A stretch of DNA of 64,000 nucleotides from Gammaproteobacteria bacterium HGW-Gammaproteobacteria-1 (lineage in GTDB: Bacteria; Pseudomonadota; Gammaproteobacteria; Thiohalomonadales; Thiohalomonadaceae). The stretch is taken from positions 1 to 64,000 of the forward strand of contig PGZL01000011.1 of the NCBI GenBank assembly GCA_002840095.1, in the 5' to 3' direction. Shown here in pieces: positions 53,268 through 61,725 of the stretch. Positions within the stretch are counted from its first letter, which is position 1. Every line of letters begins with the position of its first letter. Under the pieces are notes generated by a model. It saw nothing but the letters and a program-made list of their open reading frames with translations, ran no database searches and had not been told where the DNA came from. Both the position numbers and the translations under genes were made by a program.

Positions 53268-54323
53268 TCAGCTGCTCAGCAGCGGCCGCACCTCGGTGCC
53301 CAGTTGCGCCATGCGCCGCGAGGCGTTGCCGGCCAGCGCGGCGCGCAGCTGCGGCGAGGCGGCCAGATCCAGGATCGCGCGGCGCCAGGCGTCCTGATGA
53401 TTGGGAAGCAGCAGGCCGTCCTGGCCGTGGTGGATGACGTCGGCATAGGGAGCTACATCGGTATACACCCCGGCGGCGCCCAGGCGGGTGAAGTCGAAGA
53501 AGCGGGTGACGGAGCGCCCGGTGTTGAAGCGGCCCGGCAGCAGCGGCGCCAGGCCGATGTGATGATTGAGGGCGGGAAGGCTGTCGCGATAGGTCTCCCA
53601 CGCCATCGGATGCAGCACCAGGGTACGCGGCAGCGGTGCATAAAGGCGGCGCACGGCGTCGTCGCCGATGGCGATGAAGGTGAGGCGCGGTTCCTCTTCC
53701 TGCACGGCGGCGACGATGTCGCGCAGCCAGCGCAGTTCGGTCCGATGACTGGCGCTGCCGTGATAGAAGTACACCAGCGGCTGCGCCGTATCCGACGGCA
53801 GCAGCGGCGCCGGCGGAAGGAGCACGGGATGAACGACGGCATACTTCTCGGCAAGCGGACGGGTGGACACCCAGACCTCGCTGCACAACGCGCTCAGCGC
53901 GGCGCGCTGGCGGTGAAACAGGCGATGGATCTTGTAGCGGTAGCGCAGCGGCAGTTCCGCGGCGTTGCACGCGGCGGGGAGATCGTCGTCCATGAAGTAG
54001 GCCACACCGGCCAGTTGTCCCCGCAGACGGTGCAGCTGATCCGCCCAAGACGAGTTCAGGTAACGCACGATGACGACGAAGCTGCCGGCCGGTATCAGCT
54101 CATCCGCCGGTGCTGTGCGTTGGATGTCGATGCGTGTGCAGGGCAGTGCGTCGGGTTGCGCGCAGCGCGGCGCCAGATAGTAATCGGTGCTCGGATTGCG
54201 TCCGTGTTCGAGTATCACCACCTGCTGTGCTGCAACGGTGTAGTGCGCAGTGGGCATGAACAGACTTTCGTCCATGGTGCGCAGCAGGCCCAGCGCGCTC
54301 GCGAGTAATCCCATGTCAGCCAT
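53268..54323 (-). CDS. Family 1/4-type glycosyltransferase
   Basis: A 351-residue GT-B-like protein. The C-terminal part has LTFIAIGDDAVRRLYAP, HHIGLAPLLPGRFNTGRSVT, FFDFTRLGAAGVYTDVAPY and HHGQDGLLLPNHQDAWRRAI, the usual sugar-nucleotide-binding half of GT4-type enzymes (with GxAGVY in place of the more common GxPVV). It is the only gene of the capsule region on the minus strand. A GGAGGG site precedes ATG 54323. Its 5' end overlaps the putative kpsC start by 11 bp. Confidence 0.78.
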   Translation of the reverse strand: MADMGLLASALGLLRTMDESLFMPTAHYTVAAQQVVILEHGRNPSTDYYLAPRCAQPDALPCTRIDIQRTAPADELIPAGSFVVIVRYLNSSWADQLHRLRGQLAGVAYFMDDDLPAACNAAELPLRYRYKIHRLFHRQRAALSALCSEVWVSTRPLAEKYAVVHPVLLPPAPLLPSDTAQPLVYFYHGSASHRTELRWLRDIVAAVQEEEPRLTFIAIGDDAVRRLYAPLPRTLVLHPMAWETYRDSLPALNHHIGLAPLLPGRFNTGRSVTRFFDFTRLGAAGVYTDVAPYADVIHHGQDGLLLPNHQDAWRRAILDLAASPQLRAALAGNASRRMAQLGTEVRPLLSS

Positions 54324-56355
54324 TTTGCCCACCCTCCCATTTCTGTCCGGCGCTAGGCAAAGCGTAGCCCGGATACCGAGCTATGGTGTGTTCTCCTCAG
54401 GTATCGACCGTATACCGCATCTGGGGGTGCTGCTGGACGGCAAGGTGGTGCGCAGCGTGGGCGGCCGCCTGTGGCAACCGGTGGACGGCGTGATCGGATG
54501 GGGCCGCGGTGCGCGTGCGCGCAAGGCGCAGCGCTATGCGGAGCATCACGGCCTGCCGTATCTCACGCTGGAGGACGGCTTTCTGCGTTCGGTCTGTCTC
54601 GGCAGCGACGGACCGCCGCTGTCGGTGGTGGTCGACGATCTCGGCATCTATTTCGACGCCGGCCGTCCGTCGCGGCTGGAACACTTGATCGCCGCACCGC
54701 GCCGCGCCGACGAATTGCAGCGTGCCCGCGCGCTGCTGGCGGCATGGCGCGAAGGCGGCGTCTCCAAATACAACCATCAGCGCGATCCCGCCGCTCCGCT
54801 GCCGCAGCGTTACGTGCTGGTGGTCGATCAGACCGCCGGTGATGCGTCTATCCGCTACGGCAGCGCCGATGCGGAAAGTTTCCGGCGCATGCTCGATGCG
54901 GCGCTGGCGGAGAACCCGGACTGCACGGTGCTGCTCAAGCTGCACCCGGAGGTGGTGGCGGGGAACAAGCGCGGACACTACAGCGCTGTGGCCGCGGCGC
55001 AGCCGCGGGTGCAGCTGCTGACCGAGGACGTGCATCCGGCGCAGCTGCTGGCACAGGCCGAGACGGTGTATACGGTGACTTCGCAACTGGGCTTCGAGGC
55101 CTTGCTGTGGGGCAGGCGGGTGCGCACCTTCGGCATGCCGTTCTACGCCGGCTGGGGTCTGACGGCGGACGAGCTGCCGGCGCCCGTGCGCCGCACCCCC
55201 GTCACCCTGGAGCAGCTGGTGTACGGCACGCTGATCGACTATCCGCGTTACGTGGATCCGGAGAGCGGGCGCCGTTGCACGGTGGAGGAAACGCTCGCCT
55301 ATCTGGTCTTGCAGCGGCGCATGCGGCAACGCTTCGCCCCGGTGGTGCATGCCGTGGGGTTCTCGCCGATGAAGCTGGTCACGCTGCGCCGTTTCCTGCA
55401 AGGCAGCGAGGTGCACCGGGTACGGCACAGCGGCCAGGTGCCGCCCGGAGGCACGGTGCTGCTGTGGGGGAACCGTCATGCCGCCGGCAAGCGCTGCACC
55501 CATCACATACGCATCGAGGACGGCTTCCTGCGTTCGGTGGGACTGGGCGCGGATCTGGTGCGGCCCCTGTCCTGGGCGCTGGACGGCCGCGGCATCTACT
55601 ACGATGCCGGGGCGCCGTCCGATCTGGAACACCTGCTGCAACACGCCGGCTTCGACGCGGCGCTGCGCCGCCGCGCGGCCCTGCTGCGCCAGCGCATCAT
55701 CGCGGCGCAGCTGACCAAGTACAACGTCGGCGGCGGCCAGTGGCACAGGCCCATCGGCGGCCGGGTGATCCTGGTGCCGGGCCAGGTGGAGGGCGATGCC
55801 TCGCTCCATGCCGCCACCACCGATCTGTGCCGCAACATGGAACTGCTGCGCGCGGTGCGCGCCGCCAACCCGGACGCCTGGGTGGTGTACAAGCCGCATC
55901 CCGACGTAGCCGCCGGGCTGCGCAGCCAGGGCTATGACGATGGGCTCGCATGGCAATGGTGCAACGAGGTGGTGACCGACGTGGACATGGGCACGCTGCT
56001 CGACGGCGTGGACGAGGTGCACGTGCTCACCTCGCTGTGCGGCTTCGAGGCCCTGCTGCGCGGCAAGGCGGTGACCACCTACGGCATGCCGTTCTACGCC
56101 GGCTGGGGCCTGACCGAGGATCGCGGCATGCGCGATGCAGTGGCGCAGCGTCGCGGCCGTGCGCTGACTTTGGATGAACTCACCGCCGGCGTGCTGATTC
56201 TGTATCCGACCTACGTCAGCCGCCGCACCGGCAACTACATCACGCCGGAACAGGCGCTGGACCAGCTGCTGGCCTGGCGCGACGGCGAGGGCGGCGCCCT
56301 GCCGTGGTGGCGCCGCGCCCTGCGGCCGCTGCTGCGCCTGGCATTGGGGCAATGA
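54313..56355 (+). CDS. kpsC: Capsule poly-Kdo linker transferase KpsC (two modules)
   Basis: A 680-residue protein made of two similar halves. Each half carries EDGFLRSV(C/G)LG, a GIY(F/Y)DAG.PS.LEHL stretch, a YGMPFYAGWGLT or FGMPFYAGWGLT motif and a YPRYVDP/YPTYVSR region. KpsC makes the beta-linked Kdo linker on phosphatidylglycerol together with KpsS. ATG 54313 is tentative; GTG 54388 would start at the conserved VFSSGIDRIPHL. Its end overlaps kpsS by four bases. The presence of KpsC and KpsS argues for a group 2-like, Kdo-linked capsule. Confidence 0.92.
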   Translation: MSAILPTLPFLSGARQSVARIPSYGVFSSGIDRIPHLGVLLDGKVVRSVGGRLWQPVDGVIGWGRGARARKAQRYAEHHGLPYLTLEDGFLRSVCLGSDGPPLSVVVDDLGIYFDAGRPSRLEHLIAAPRRADELQRARALLAAWREGGVSKYNHQRDPAAPLPQRYVLVVDQTAGDASIRYGSADAESFRRMLDAALAENPDCTVLLKLHPEVVAGNKRGHYSAVAAAQPRVQLLTEDVHPAQLLAQAETVYTVTSQLGFEALLWGRRVRTFGMPFYAGWGLTADELPAPVRRTPVTLEQLVYGTLIDYPRYVDPESGRRCTVEETLAYLVLQRRMRQRFAPVVHAVGFSPMKLVTLRRFLQGSEVHRVRHSGQVPPGGTVLLWGNRHAAGKRCTHHIRIEDGFLRSVGLGADLVRPLSWALDGRGIYYDAGAPSDLEHLLQHAGFDAALRRRAALLRQRIIAAQLTKYNVGGGQWHRPIGGRVILVPGQVEGDASLHAATTDLCRNMELLRAVRAANPDAWVVYKPHPDVAAGLRSQGYDDGLAWQWCNEVVTDVDMGTLLDGVDEVHVLTSLCGFEALLRGKAVTTYGMPFYAGWGLTEDRGMRDAVAQRRGRALTLDELTAGVLILYPTYVSRRTGNYITPEQALDQLLAWRDGEGGALPWWRRALRPLLRLALGQ

Positions 56356-57707
56356 TCATGGCAACGCAACAGCAGGAAAATCGGTGCGAACAGAACGGCG
56401 GCGAATTTTTCGCCGCGCTGGCCAATCGCCACGTGCTGCTGTTGCAGGGCCCGATGGGGCCGTTCTTCTCCCGCCTGGCGCGGGACCTGGCGGCGGCCGG
56501 GGCCCTGGTGACCAAGGTGAATTTCTGTGCCGGTGACGCGCTGTTCCATCGTGCCGGCGGCGCGGTGCCCTATCGCGGCAGCCTGGCCGACTGGCCGGCG
56601 TTCTTCGCCGACCTGGTGTATCGCGGCCGGGTCGACGTGGTGATGCTGTTCGGCGATTGCCGGCCCTATCACGACGCCATCCGCAAGACTGCGCAGATGC
56701 TCAACGTGCCGGTCTACGTGTTCGAGGAAGGCTACCTGCGCCCCGACTACATCACCCTGGAGCGCGGCGGCGTCAACGCCCGCTCGCCCATGCGGCAGGG
56801 ACCGCAGGCCTTCCACGCGCCGGACTATCGCGCAGCACGGACGGCGGCGCCCTCGCATCCGGCGCACACCTTTGCGCGGGCGGCGTGGTTCGCCTCGGTC
56901 TACAGCCTGATCAACTGCCTCGCCGCCTGGCGCTATCCGCACTACCAGCACCACCGCAATCTGCATCCGCTGCGCGAGGGCGTGCAGTGGCTGTGGAGCG
57001 GGGTGCACAAACTGCTCAACCACGGGCGCGATCGCCGGCTCGGCGAACGCCTGGCCCGCGACCTGGCGGAACGTTACTTCCTGGTGCCGCTGCAGGTGCA
57101 CAACGATGCACAGGTGACGCAGCACTCGCGCTACGGCTCAGTGAACGAATTCATCATCGAGGTGATCGCGTCCTTCGCGCGCCACGCCGCGCCCCACCAT
57201 CATCTGGTGTTCAAGCATCATCCGCTGGACCGGCCCTACCGCAACTACCGGCGCCTGATCACCGAGACCGCGCGCGCCTATGGCGTGCGGGAGCGGGTGC
57301 ATTACGGCCACGACCTGCACCTGCCAACCCTGCTGGAGGCGGCGCTGGGAACGGTGGTGATCAACAGCACCGTTGGTATCTCGTCACTGTGCCACGCCAC
57401 GCCGGTGCACACCCTGGGCGAGGCCATCTACGCCATGCCCGGACTGACCCACCAGGGCACACTGCCTCAGTTCTGGCAGGAACCCGGTGCGGTCGACGCT
57501 GCGCTGTTCGCCCGCTTCCGCGCCTGGCTGGCGCTGCACAATCAGGCAAATGGCAGTTTCTACCGGCGCCTCCCCGACGGCAGCGGCCACACCGGCATGC
57601 GCTGGTTCAGCCAGTCGCCCTTTTCCGTTACCATCACCCCCGCCGGACTGCCGGATATGCCGCCGGTGCCGCACGTCGAACCGCTCAGTCATTCCCGCGT
57701 CGCCTAA
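56352..57707 (+). CDS. kpsS: Capsule poly-Kdo linker transferase KpsS
   Basis: A 451-residue protein with the KpsS pattern: HVLLLQGPMGPFFSRLARDL, GDCRPYHDAI, VFEEGYLRPDYITLE, VPLQVHNDAQVTQHS, HHPLDRPYRNY and INSTVGISSL. It adds the first Kdo residue to phosphatidylglycerol. ATG 56352 overlaps the kpsC stop (ATGA). No kdsA, kdsB or kpsF lies in the window, so Kdo supply must come from elsewhere. Confidence 0.93.
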   Translation: MIMATQQQENRCEQNGGEFFAALANRHVLLLQGPMGPFFSRLARDLAAAGALVTKVNFCAGDALFHRAGGAVPYRGSLADWPAFFADLVYRGRVDVVMLFGDCRPYHDAIRKTAQMLNVPVYVFEEGYLRPDYITLERGGVNARSPMRQGPQAFHAPDYRAARTAAPSHPAHTFARAAWFASVYSLINCLAAWRYPHYQHHRNLHPLREGVQWLWSGVHKLLNHGRDRRLGERLARDLAERYFLVPLQVHNDAQVTQHSRYGSVNEFIIEVIASFARHAAPHHHLVFKHHPLDRPYRNYRRLITETARAYGVRERVHYGHDLHLPTLLEAALGTVVINSTVGISSLCHATPVHTLGEAIYAMPGLTHQGTLPQFWQEPGAVDAALFARFRAWLALHNQANGSFYRRLPDGSGHTGMRWFSQSPFSVTITPAGLPDMPPVPHVEPLSHSRVA

Positions 57708-57776
57708 GCTCGAACTGTCGTCCGTGCCGGCAGCGTTGCGATGCGGGCCGCTGTTTTTCATGCAGGAGGATCAGCC

Positions 57777-58961
57777 ATGGCGTTTGTGAGTATCAGCGAA
57801 CCGTCACGCGCCGGCGCGCGCTGGGCGCCGTTTGCCCTCGGCTTCCGCCCGTTCTTCCTGCTCGCCGGTGTTGCGGCGGTAGTGCTCATCGCCATCTGGG
57901 CCGTGGCCTTCGCCCTCGGCACGACCATGGGCAGCTACTACGGCTTCATCGGCTGGCACAGCCACGAAATGCTGTTCGGCTACAGCGCCGCCGTGGTGGC
58001 GGGTTTCCTGCTCACGGCGGCGCGCAACTGGACCGGCGTGCAGACCGTGCGCGGCCTGCGCCTGGCGCTGCTCGCCGCTCTGTGGCTGGCCGCGCGCGTG
58101 CTGGCCTTGCTGCCCGTGCCGCCCTGGCTCAACGCCGCCGTCGATCTCGCCTTCCTGCCCCTGGTGATGCTGGCGCTGCTGTTTCCCGTGCTCAGGGCGC
58201 GGCACTACAAGAGCCTGCTGTTCGTCGCCCTGCTGCTGGCCCTGAGCGGCGCCAATCTCCTGGTGCACCTGGAACTGCTCGGCATCGCCGCGACGGCGGG
58301 GGCGGGCACCTATCTCGCCGTCGGACTGATCCTGCTCATCATCGTCATCATGGGCGGGCGCGTGATCCCCTTTTTCACGGAAAAGGGTGTCGACGGTTTC
58401 CAGCGCCGCGAATGGCCCTGGCTGGAGCGCATCGCGCCGCTGTCGGTGCTGCTGGTGGGCGTGGTGGATGCCGTCGTGCCGCAGCCCGTGCCGGTGGCCC
58501 TGAGCGCCGGCGCAGCTGCGCTCATCAACGGCGTGCGCCTTGCCGGCTGGTACACCCACGGCATCTGGCGCGTGCCGCTGCTGTGGGTGCTGCAGGTGGG
58601 CTATGCCTGGCTGGTGCTGGGGCTGGCCCTCAAGGCGCTGGCCGCGGCGGGTGGCTTCGGCACCCTGCTGGCGCTGCACGCCCTCACCATCGGCGCCATC
58701 GGCGGCATCACCCTGGGCATGATGGCGCGCGTGTCCCTGGGCCACACCGGGCGCATGCTGGCGCCGCCCGCCGTCATGGCCTGGGCCTTCGGCCTGCTCT
58801 ACGGCGCGGCGCTGGTGCGGGTGTTCCTGCCGCTGCTGAACGACTCCTATGCCGCCAGTGTGGTCCTCGCCGCCGCGTTCTGGACCGCGGCCTTCGCGCT
58901 GTTCCTGTTCAGCTACGCGCTCATCCTGCTCAAGCCCCGCGTCGACGGCCTGCCCGGCTGA
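57777..58961 (+). CDS. nnrS: NnrS family heme-copper membrane protein
   Basis: A 394-residue protein with about twelve hydrophobic helices. GFRPFFLLAG near the start and IGWHSHEMLFGYSAAVVAGF (with histidines for heme) are NnrS signatures, as are GGRVIPFFTEKG and LHALTIGAIGGITLGMMARV. NnrS proteins are linked to denitrification and relieve NO stress, fitting the nap genes. A CAGGAGGA site precedes ATG 57777. No NO reductase is in the window. Confidence 0.9.
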   Translation: MAFVSISEPSRAGARWAPFALGFRPFFLLAGVAAVVLIAIWAVAFALGTTMGSYYGFIGWHSHEMLFGYSAAVVAGFLLTAARNWTGVQTVRGLRLALLAALWLAARVLALLPVPPWLNAAVDLAFLPLVMLALLFPVLRARHYKSLLFVALLLALSGANLLVHLELLGIAATAGAGTYLAVGLILLIIVIMGGRVIPFFTEKGVDGFQRREWPWLERIAPLSVLLVGVVDAVVPQPVPVALSAGAAALINGVRLAGWYTHGIWRVPLLWVLQVGYAWLVLGLALKALAAAGGFGTLLALHALTIGAIGGITLGMMARVSLGHTGRMLAPPAVMAWAFGLLYGAALVRVFLPLLNDSYAASVVLAAAFWTAAFALFLFSYALILLKPRVDGLPG

Positions 58962-58968
58962 CGGACCG

Positions 58969-59039
58969 GTAGGAGCGAATCGCATTCGCGACCTGTGGCG
59001 CCCGGCTCGATCCCTATCGCGGATACGATCCGCTCCTAC
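58969..59039. repeat. GTAGGAGC-family REP repeat
   Basis: GTAGGAGCG and CGCTCCTAC are perfect outer arms, with an inner hairpin GCGAATCGCATTCGC. It lies between nnrS and the ThDP enzyme gene. It is a relative of the repeat at 53187. Confidence 0.75.
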
Positions 59040-59181
59040 AATACGGACTCCGATACCGTCGGCTTTCCGGGCCTATCGCCCCACCGCGATGTGATTATGC
59101 CGCGCCGTTTCGGGTACACTGCGGGTCTCGCTCCACAGGAAGAATCACGCCCCCGCCGCTGCGGGCAGATGACGCAACCCG

Positions 59182-60849
59182 ATGAAAATACCCGTCAGCG
59201 AATTGATCGTCCGCTATCTGGAACGCCTCGGTGTGCAATACATCTTCGGCATCCCCGGCGCCCACATCCTTCCCGTTTACGACAGCCTGTACGATTCCCC
59301 CATCGAGAGCGTGCTGGTCAAGCACGAACAGGGCGCGGCCTTCATGGCCGGCGGCTATGCCCGCGCCTCGGGCAACATCGGCGCCTGCATCACCACCGCC
59401 GGTCCCGGCGCCACCAACCTGGTCACCGGCATCGCCAACGCCTATGCCGACAAGCTGCCGGTGCTGGTGCTCACCGGCGAGACCTCCACTCACATCTTCG
59501 GCAAGGGCGGCCTGCAGGAAAGCTCGGGCGAGGGCGGCAGCATCGACCAGGTGTCGCTGTTCAAGGGCATCACGCGCTACAACAAAATCGTCGAACGCAC
59601 CGACTACCTGGAAAACGTGCTCAACCAGGCGGCCAAGATCCTGCTCTCCGACCAGCCCGGCCCGGTGCTGCTCAGCTTTCCCTATAACGTGCAGAAGGAG
59701 ATGGTGGACGCCGCCGTCCTCGACAACATCCACAGCTGCCGCCACGCCCGCTCGCAGCGCGACTGCGCCCAGCCGGCCCAGGCCCTGACCGAGCTGATCC
59801 TCGCCGCGCGGCACCCGGTGATCATCGCCGGCTACGGCTGCCTGCGCGCCCATGCGCAGGGTGAGGTGGAACAGCTGTCGGCGCTGCTCAACATCCCCGT
59901 CACCACCAGCCTCAAGGCCAAGGGCGTGATCAGCGAGCAGTCGCCCCTGGCCCTGGGCAGCCTGGGCGTCACCTCCAGCGGTCATGCCTACAAGTACATC
60001 GTCGACAATGCCGACCTGCTCATCTTCCTCGGCACCAGCTTCAACGAGCGCACCAGCTACCTGTGGGATCAGACCCTGCTCAACGGCAAGAAGGTGGTGC
60101 AGGTGGATCTGGACCCGGCGCAGCTGGAGAAGGTGTTTCCCGCCGACCTCGCCATCCACGGCGACATCAAGGTGGTGCTGGACGGCGTGCTGACCCAGCT
60201 CGACGGGCGCGAAGGGGAGGCGGCCAGCTTCGAGCGGCTGCGCGCCGAGATCGAACGCTCCAAGGCCGCGGTCACCAGCGACTACGTCATCTTCCAGTCC
60301 GGCTTCGCCCTGGTGGAACATTTCTACCGCGCACTGGAGCAGAACTTTCCGCGCGGCGCCATGATCTTCGACGACAACATCATCTTCGCGCAGAACTTCC
60401 TTAACGTCGGCAGCGGCAACCGCTACTACCCCAACTCCGGCATCTCCTCCCTCGGCCATGCCATCCCGGCCGCCATCGGCGCGCGCTTCGTCGAACACAA
60501 GCCCACCTTCGCCATCCTCGGCGACGGCGGCTTCCAGATGTGCGCCATGGAGATCATGACTGCGGTGAACTACAACATCCCGCTCAACATCGTGGTGTTC
60601 AACAACGCCACCATGGGACTGATCCGCAAGAACCAGCACCAGCAGTACGGCCGGCGCTTCATCAGCTGCGACTTCGCCAACCCCGACTTCGAACTGCTGG
60701 CCCGCTCCTACGGCATCGGCTACAAGCGGGTGGAGACCAGCGCCGACGTCGACGAACTGTTCGCCGGCCACGACCTGCGCGGCGCGATCAACCTGATCGA
60801 CATCGTCATCGACAAGAATCTGTTTCCCAATTACTCCTCGCGGCGGTAG
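59182..60849 (+). CDS. Thiamine diphosphate-dependent enzyme of the acetolactate synthase family
   Basis: A 555-residue three-domain ThDP enzyme. The catalytic glutamate is in VLVKHEQGAAFMAGGYAR (residue ~50), and the ThDP-magnesium motif runs from GDGGFQM to VVFNN about 27 residues later. Phosphate-binding or FAD-like residues occur in the middle domain. Catabolic or biosynthetic acetolactate synthase, an oxalyl- or sulfo-compound decarboxylase or another carboligase are all possible; there is no small regulatory subunit next to it, so I do not call it IlvB. It is flanked by repeats on both sides. Confidence 0.8.
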   Translation: MKIPVSELIVRYLERLGVQYIFGIPGAHILPVYDSLYDSPIESVLVKHEQGAAFMAGGYARASGNIGACITTAGPGATNLVTGIANAYADKLPVLVLTGETSTHIFGKGGLQESSGEGGSIDQVSLFKGITRYNKIVERTDYLENVLNQAAKILLSDQPGPVLLSFPYNVQKEMVDAAVLDNIHSCRHARSQRDCAQPAQALTELILAARHPVIIAGYGCLRAHAQGEVEQLSALLNIPVTTSLKAKGVISEQSPLALGSLGVTSSGHAYKYIVDNADLLIFLGTSFNERTSYLWDQTLLNGKKVVQVDLDPAQLEKVFPADLAIHGDIKVVLDGVLTQLDGREGEAASFERLRAEIERSKAAVTSDYVIFQSGFALVEHFYRALEQNFPRGAMIFDDNIIFAQNFLNVGSGNRYYPNSGISSLGHAIPAAIGARFVEHKPTFAILGDGGFQMCAMEIMTAVNYNIPLNIVVFNNATMGLIRKNQHQQYGRRFISCDFANPDFELLARSYGIGYKRVETSADVDELFAGHDLRGAINLIDIVIDKNLFPNYSSRR

Positions 60850-60885
60850 CGGCTTTGGGCTGCCTTTCGCTGAAAAGGAAGGTAT

Positions 60886-61235
60886 TCTCGCCAAGGCGCA
60901 AAGAGCGCCAAGAAAGCGATGGTGATTCTTGTTCCTTGGCGGGCGTCGCGGCCTTGGCGAGAGTTATCGGGTCTTTCTGAATAGGACAGGTGATCTCGCC
61001 AAGACGCCAAGAGCGCTAAGAAGGCCCTTGTGACTGCTGTTCCTTGGTGAGCTTTGCGGCCTTGGCGAGAGTTATTGGGTGTTTCTGCACAGGACAGGTG
61101 ATCTCGCCAAGACGCCAAGAGCGCCAAGAAGGCCCTTGTGACTGCTGTTCCTTGGTGAGCTTTGCGGCCTTGGCGAGAGCTATTGGGTCTTCCTGAGCAG
61201 GACAGGTGATCTCGGCAAGGCGCCAAGAGCACCAG
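60886..61235. repeat. Tandem array of the TTGGCG repeat (108-bp unit, three units plus a partial)
   Basis: Units start at 60886, 60994, 61102 and 61210, spaced exactly 108 bp. Each full unit has a left arm (TCTCGCCAAGACGCCAAGAG), a spacer and a right arm (GCGGCCTTGGCGAGAG). Units 2 and 3 are nearly identical. The fourth unit has only its left arm here; its right arm is at 61654, beyond the GxxExxY gene. The array fills the 408-bp gap after the ThDP gene. On the minus strand it yields a spurious 36-residue protein repeat. Confidence 0.92.
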
Positions 61236-61257
61236 GACAACCAAAGGATTGGTAACG

Positions 61258-61650
61258 ATGACAGAGGACGAAATTGGGCGAGCGATTGTTGACGTCGCAG
61301 TACAGATTCATCGTGAGATTGGGCCAGGCCTGCTGGAATCCGTATATGAGGTGCTTCTGGCCCACGAACTGCGACAACGCGGCTTGAGGGTGGAAAGACA
61401 GGTACCTATTCCAGTCATGTATAAAGGCCTGACTTTCGACGAGGGCTTTAGGGCAGATATCGTTGTTGAATCAAGAGTCATCATTGAGCTCAAATGTGTC
61501 GAGAAACTGCACAATGCACACAAGAAGCAGCTACTCACATACTTGCGTCTTGCTGACAAAAGGCTGGGATATCTTCTCAACTTCAGTGAGGCACTCATGA
61601 AGCAGGGAATCACCCGTACCGTCAATCGTTTCAACGAAGCTGAGTCTTAG
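61258..61650 (+). CDS. GxxExxY protein (PD-(D/E)XK nuclease-like)
   Basis: A 130-residue protein with the name-giving motif GPGLLESVY near residue 22 and IVDVAVQIHREIG before it. It continues VPIPVMYKGL, GFRADIVVE (Asp) and VIIELKCV (Glu-x-Lys), which together make a PD-(D/E)XK nuclease active-site pattern. The biochemical role of the family is not established to my knowledge. It lies between the left arm (61210) and right arm (61654) of a TTGGCG repeat unit. ATG 61258 is chosen; AAAGG lies upstream. Confidence 0.88.
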   Translation: MTEDEIGRAIVDVAVQIHREIGPGLLESVYEVLLAHELRQRGLRVERQVPIPVMYKGLTFDEGFRADIVVESRVIIELKCVEKLHNAHKKQLLTYLRLADKRLGYLLNFSEALMKQGITRTVNRFNEAES

Positions 61651-61653
61651 CTT

Positions 61654-61685
61654 ACTTGGCGATCTTGGCGTCTTGGCGAGAGAAA
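61654..61685. repeat. Right arm of the TTGGCG repeat after the GxxExxY gene
   Basis: ACTTGGCGATCTTGGCGTCT followed by TGGCGAGAG, the same right arm as at 31507-31537. It begins 3 bp after the stop of the GxxExxY gene and pairs with the left arm at 61210, with about five mismatches. Confidence 0.85.
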
Positions 61686-61725
61686 ACTGCCTTTCAAAGT
61701 TCATGAAGCTGAGAACGACTCATCA

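Noticed and set aside
60886-61235. CRISPR array
   Set aside because: The whole 108-bp unit repeats, including what would be spacers, and no cas genes are near.
60831-61244. Minus-strand frame with a 36-residue repeat
   Set aside because: It only translates the 108-bp DNA repeat array; no start context or homology supports a gene.
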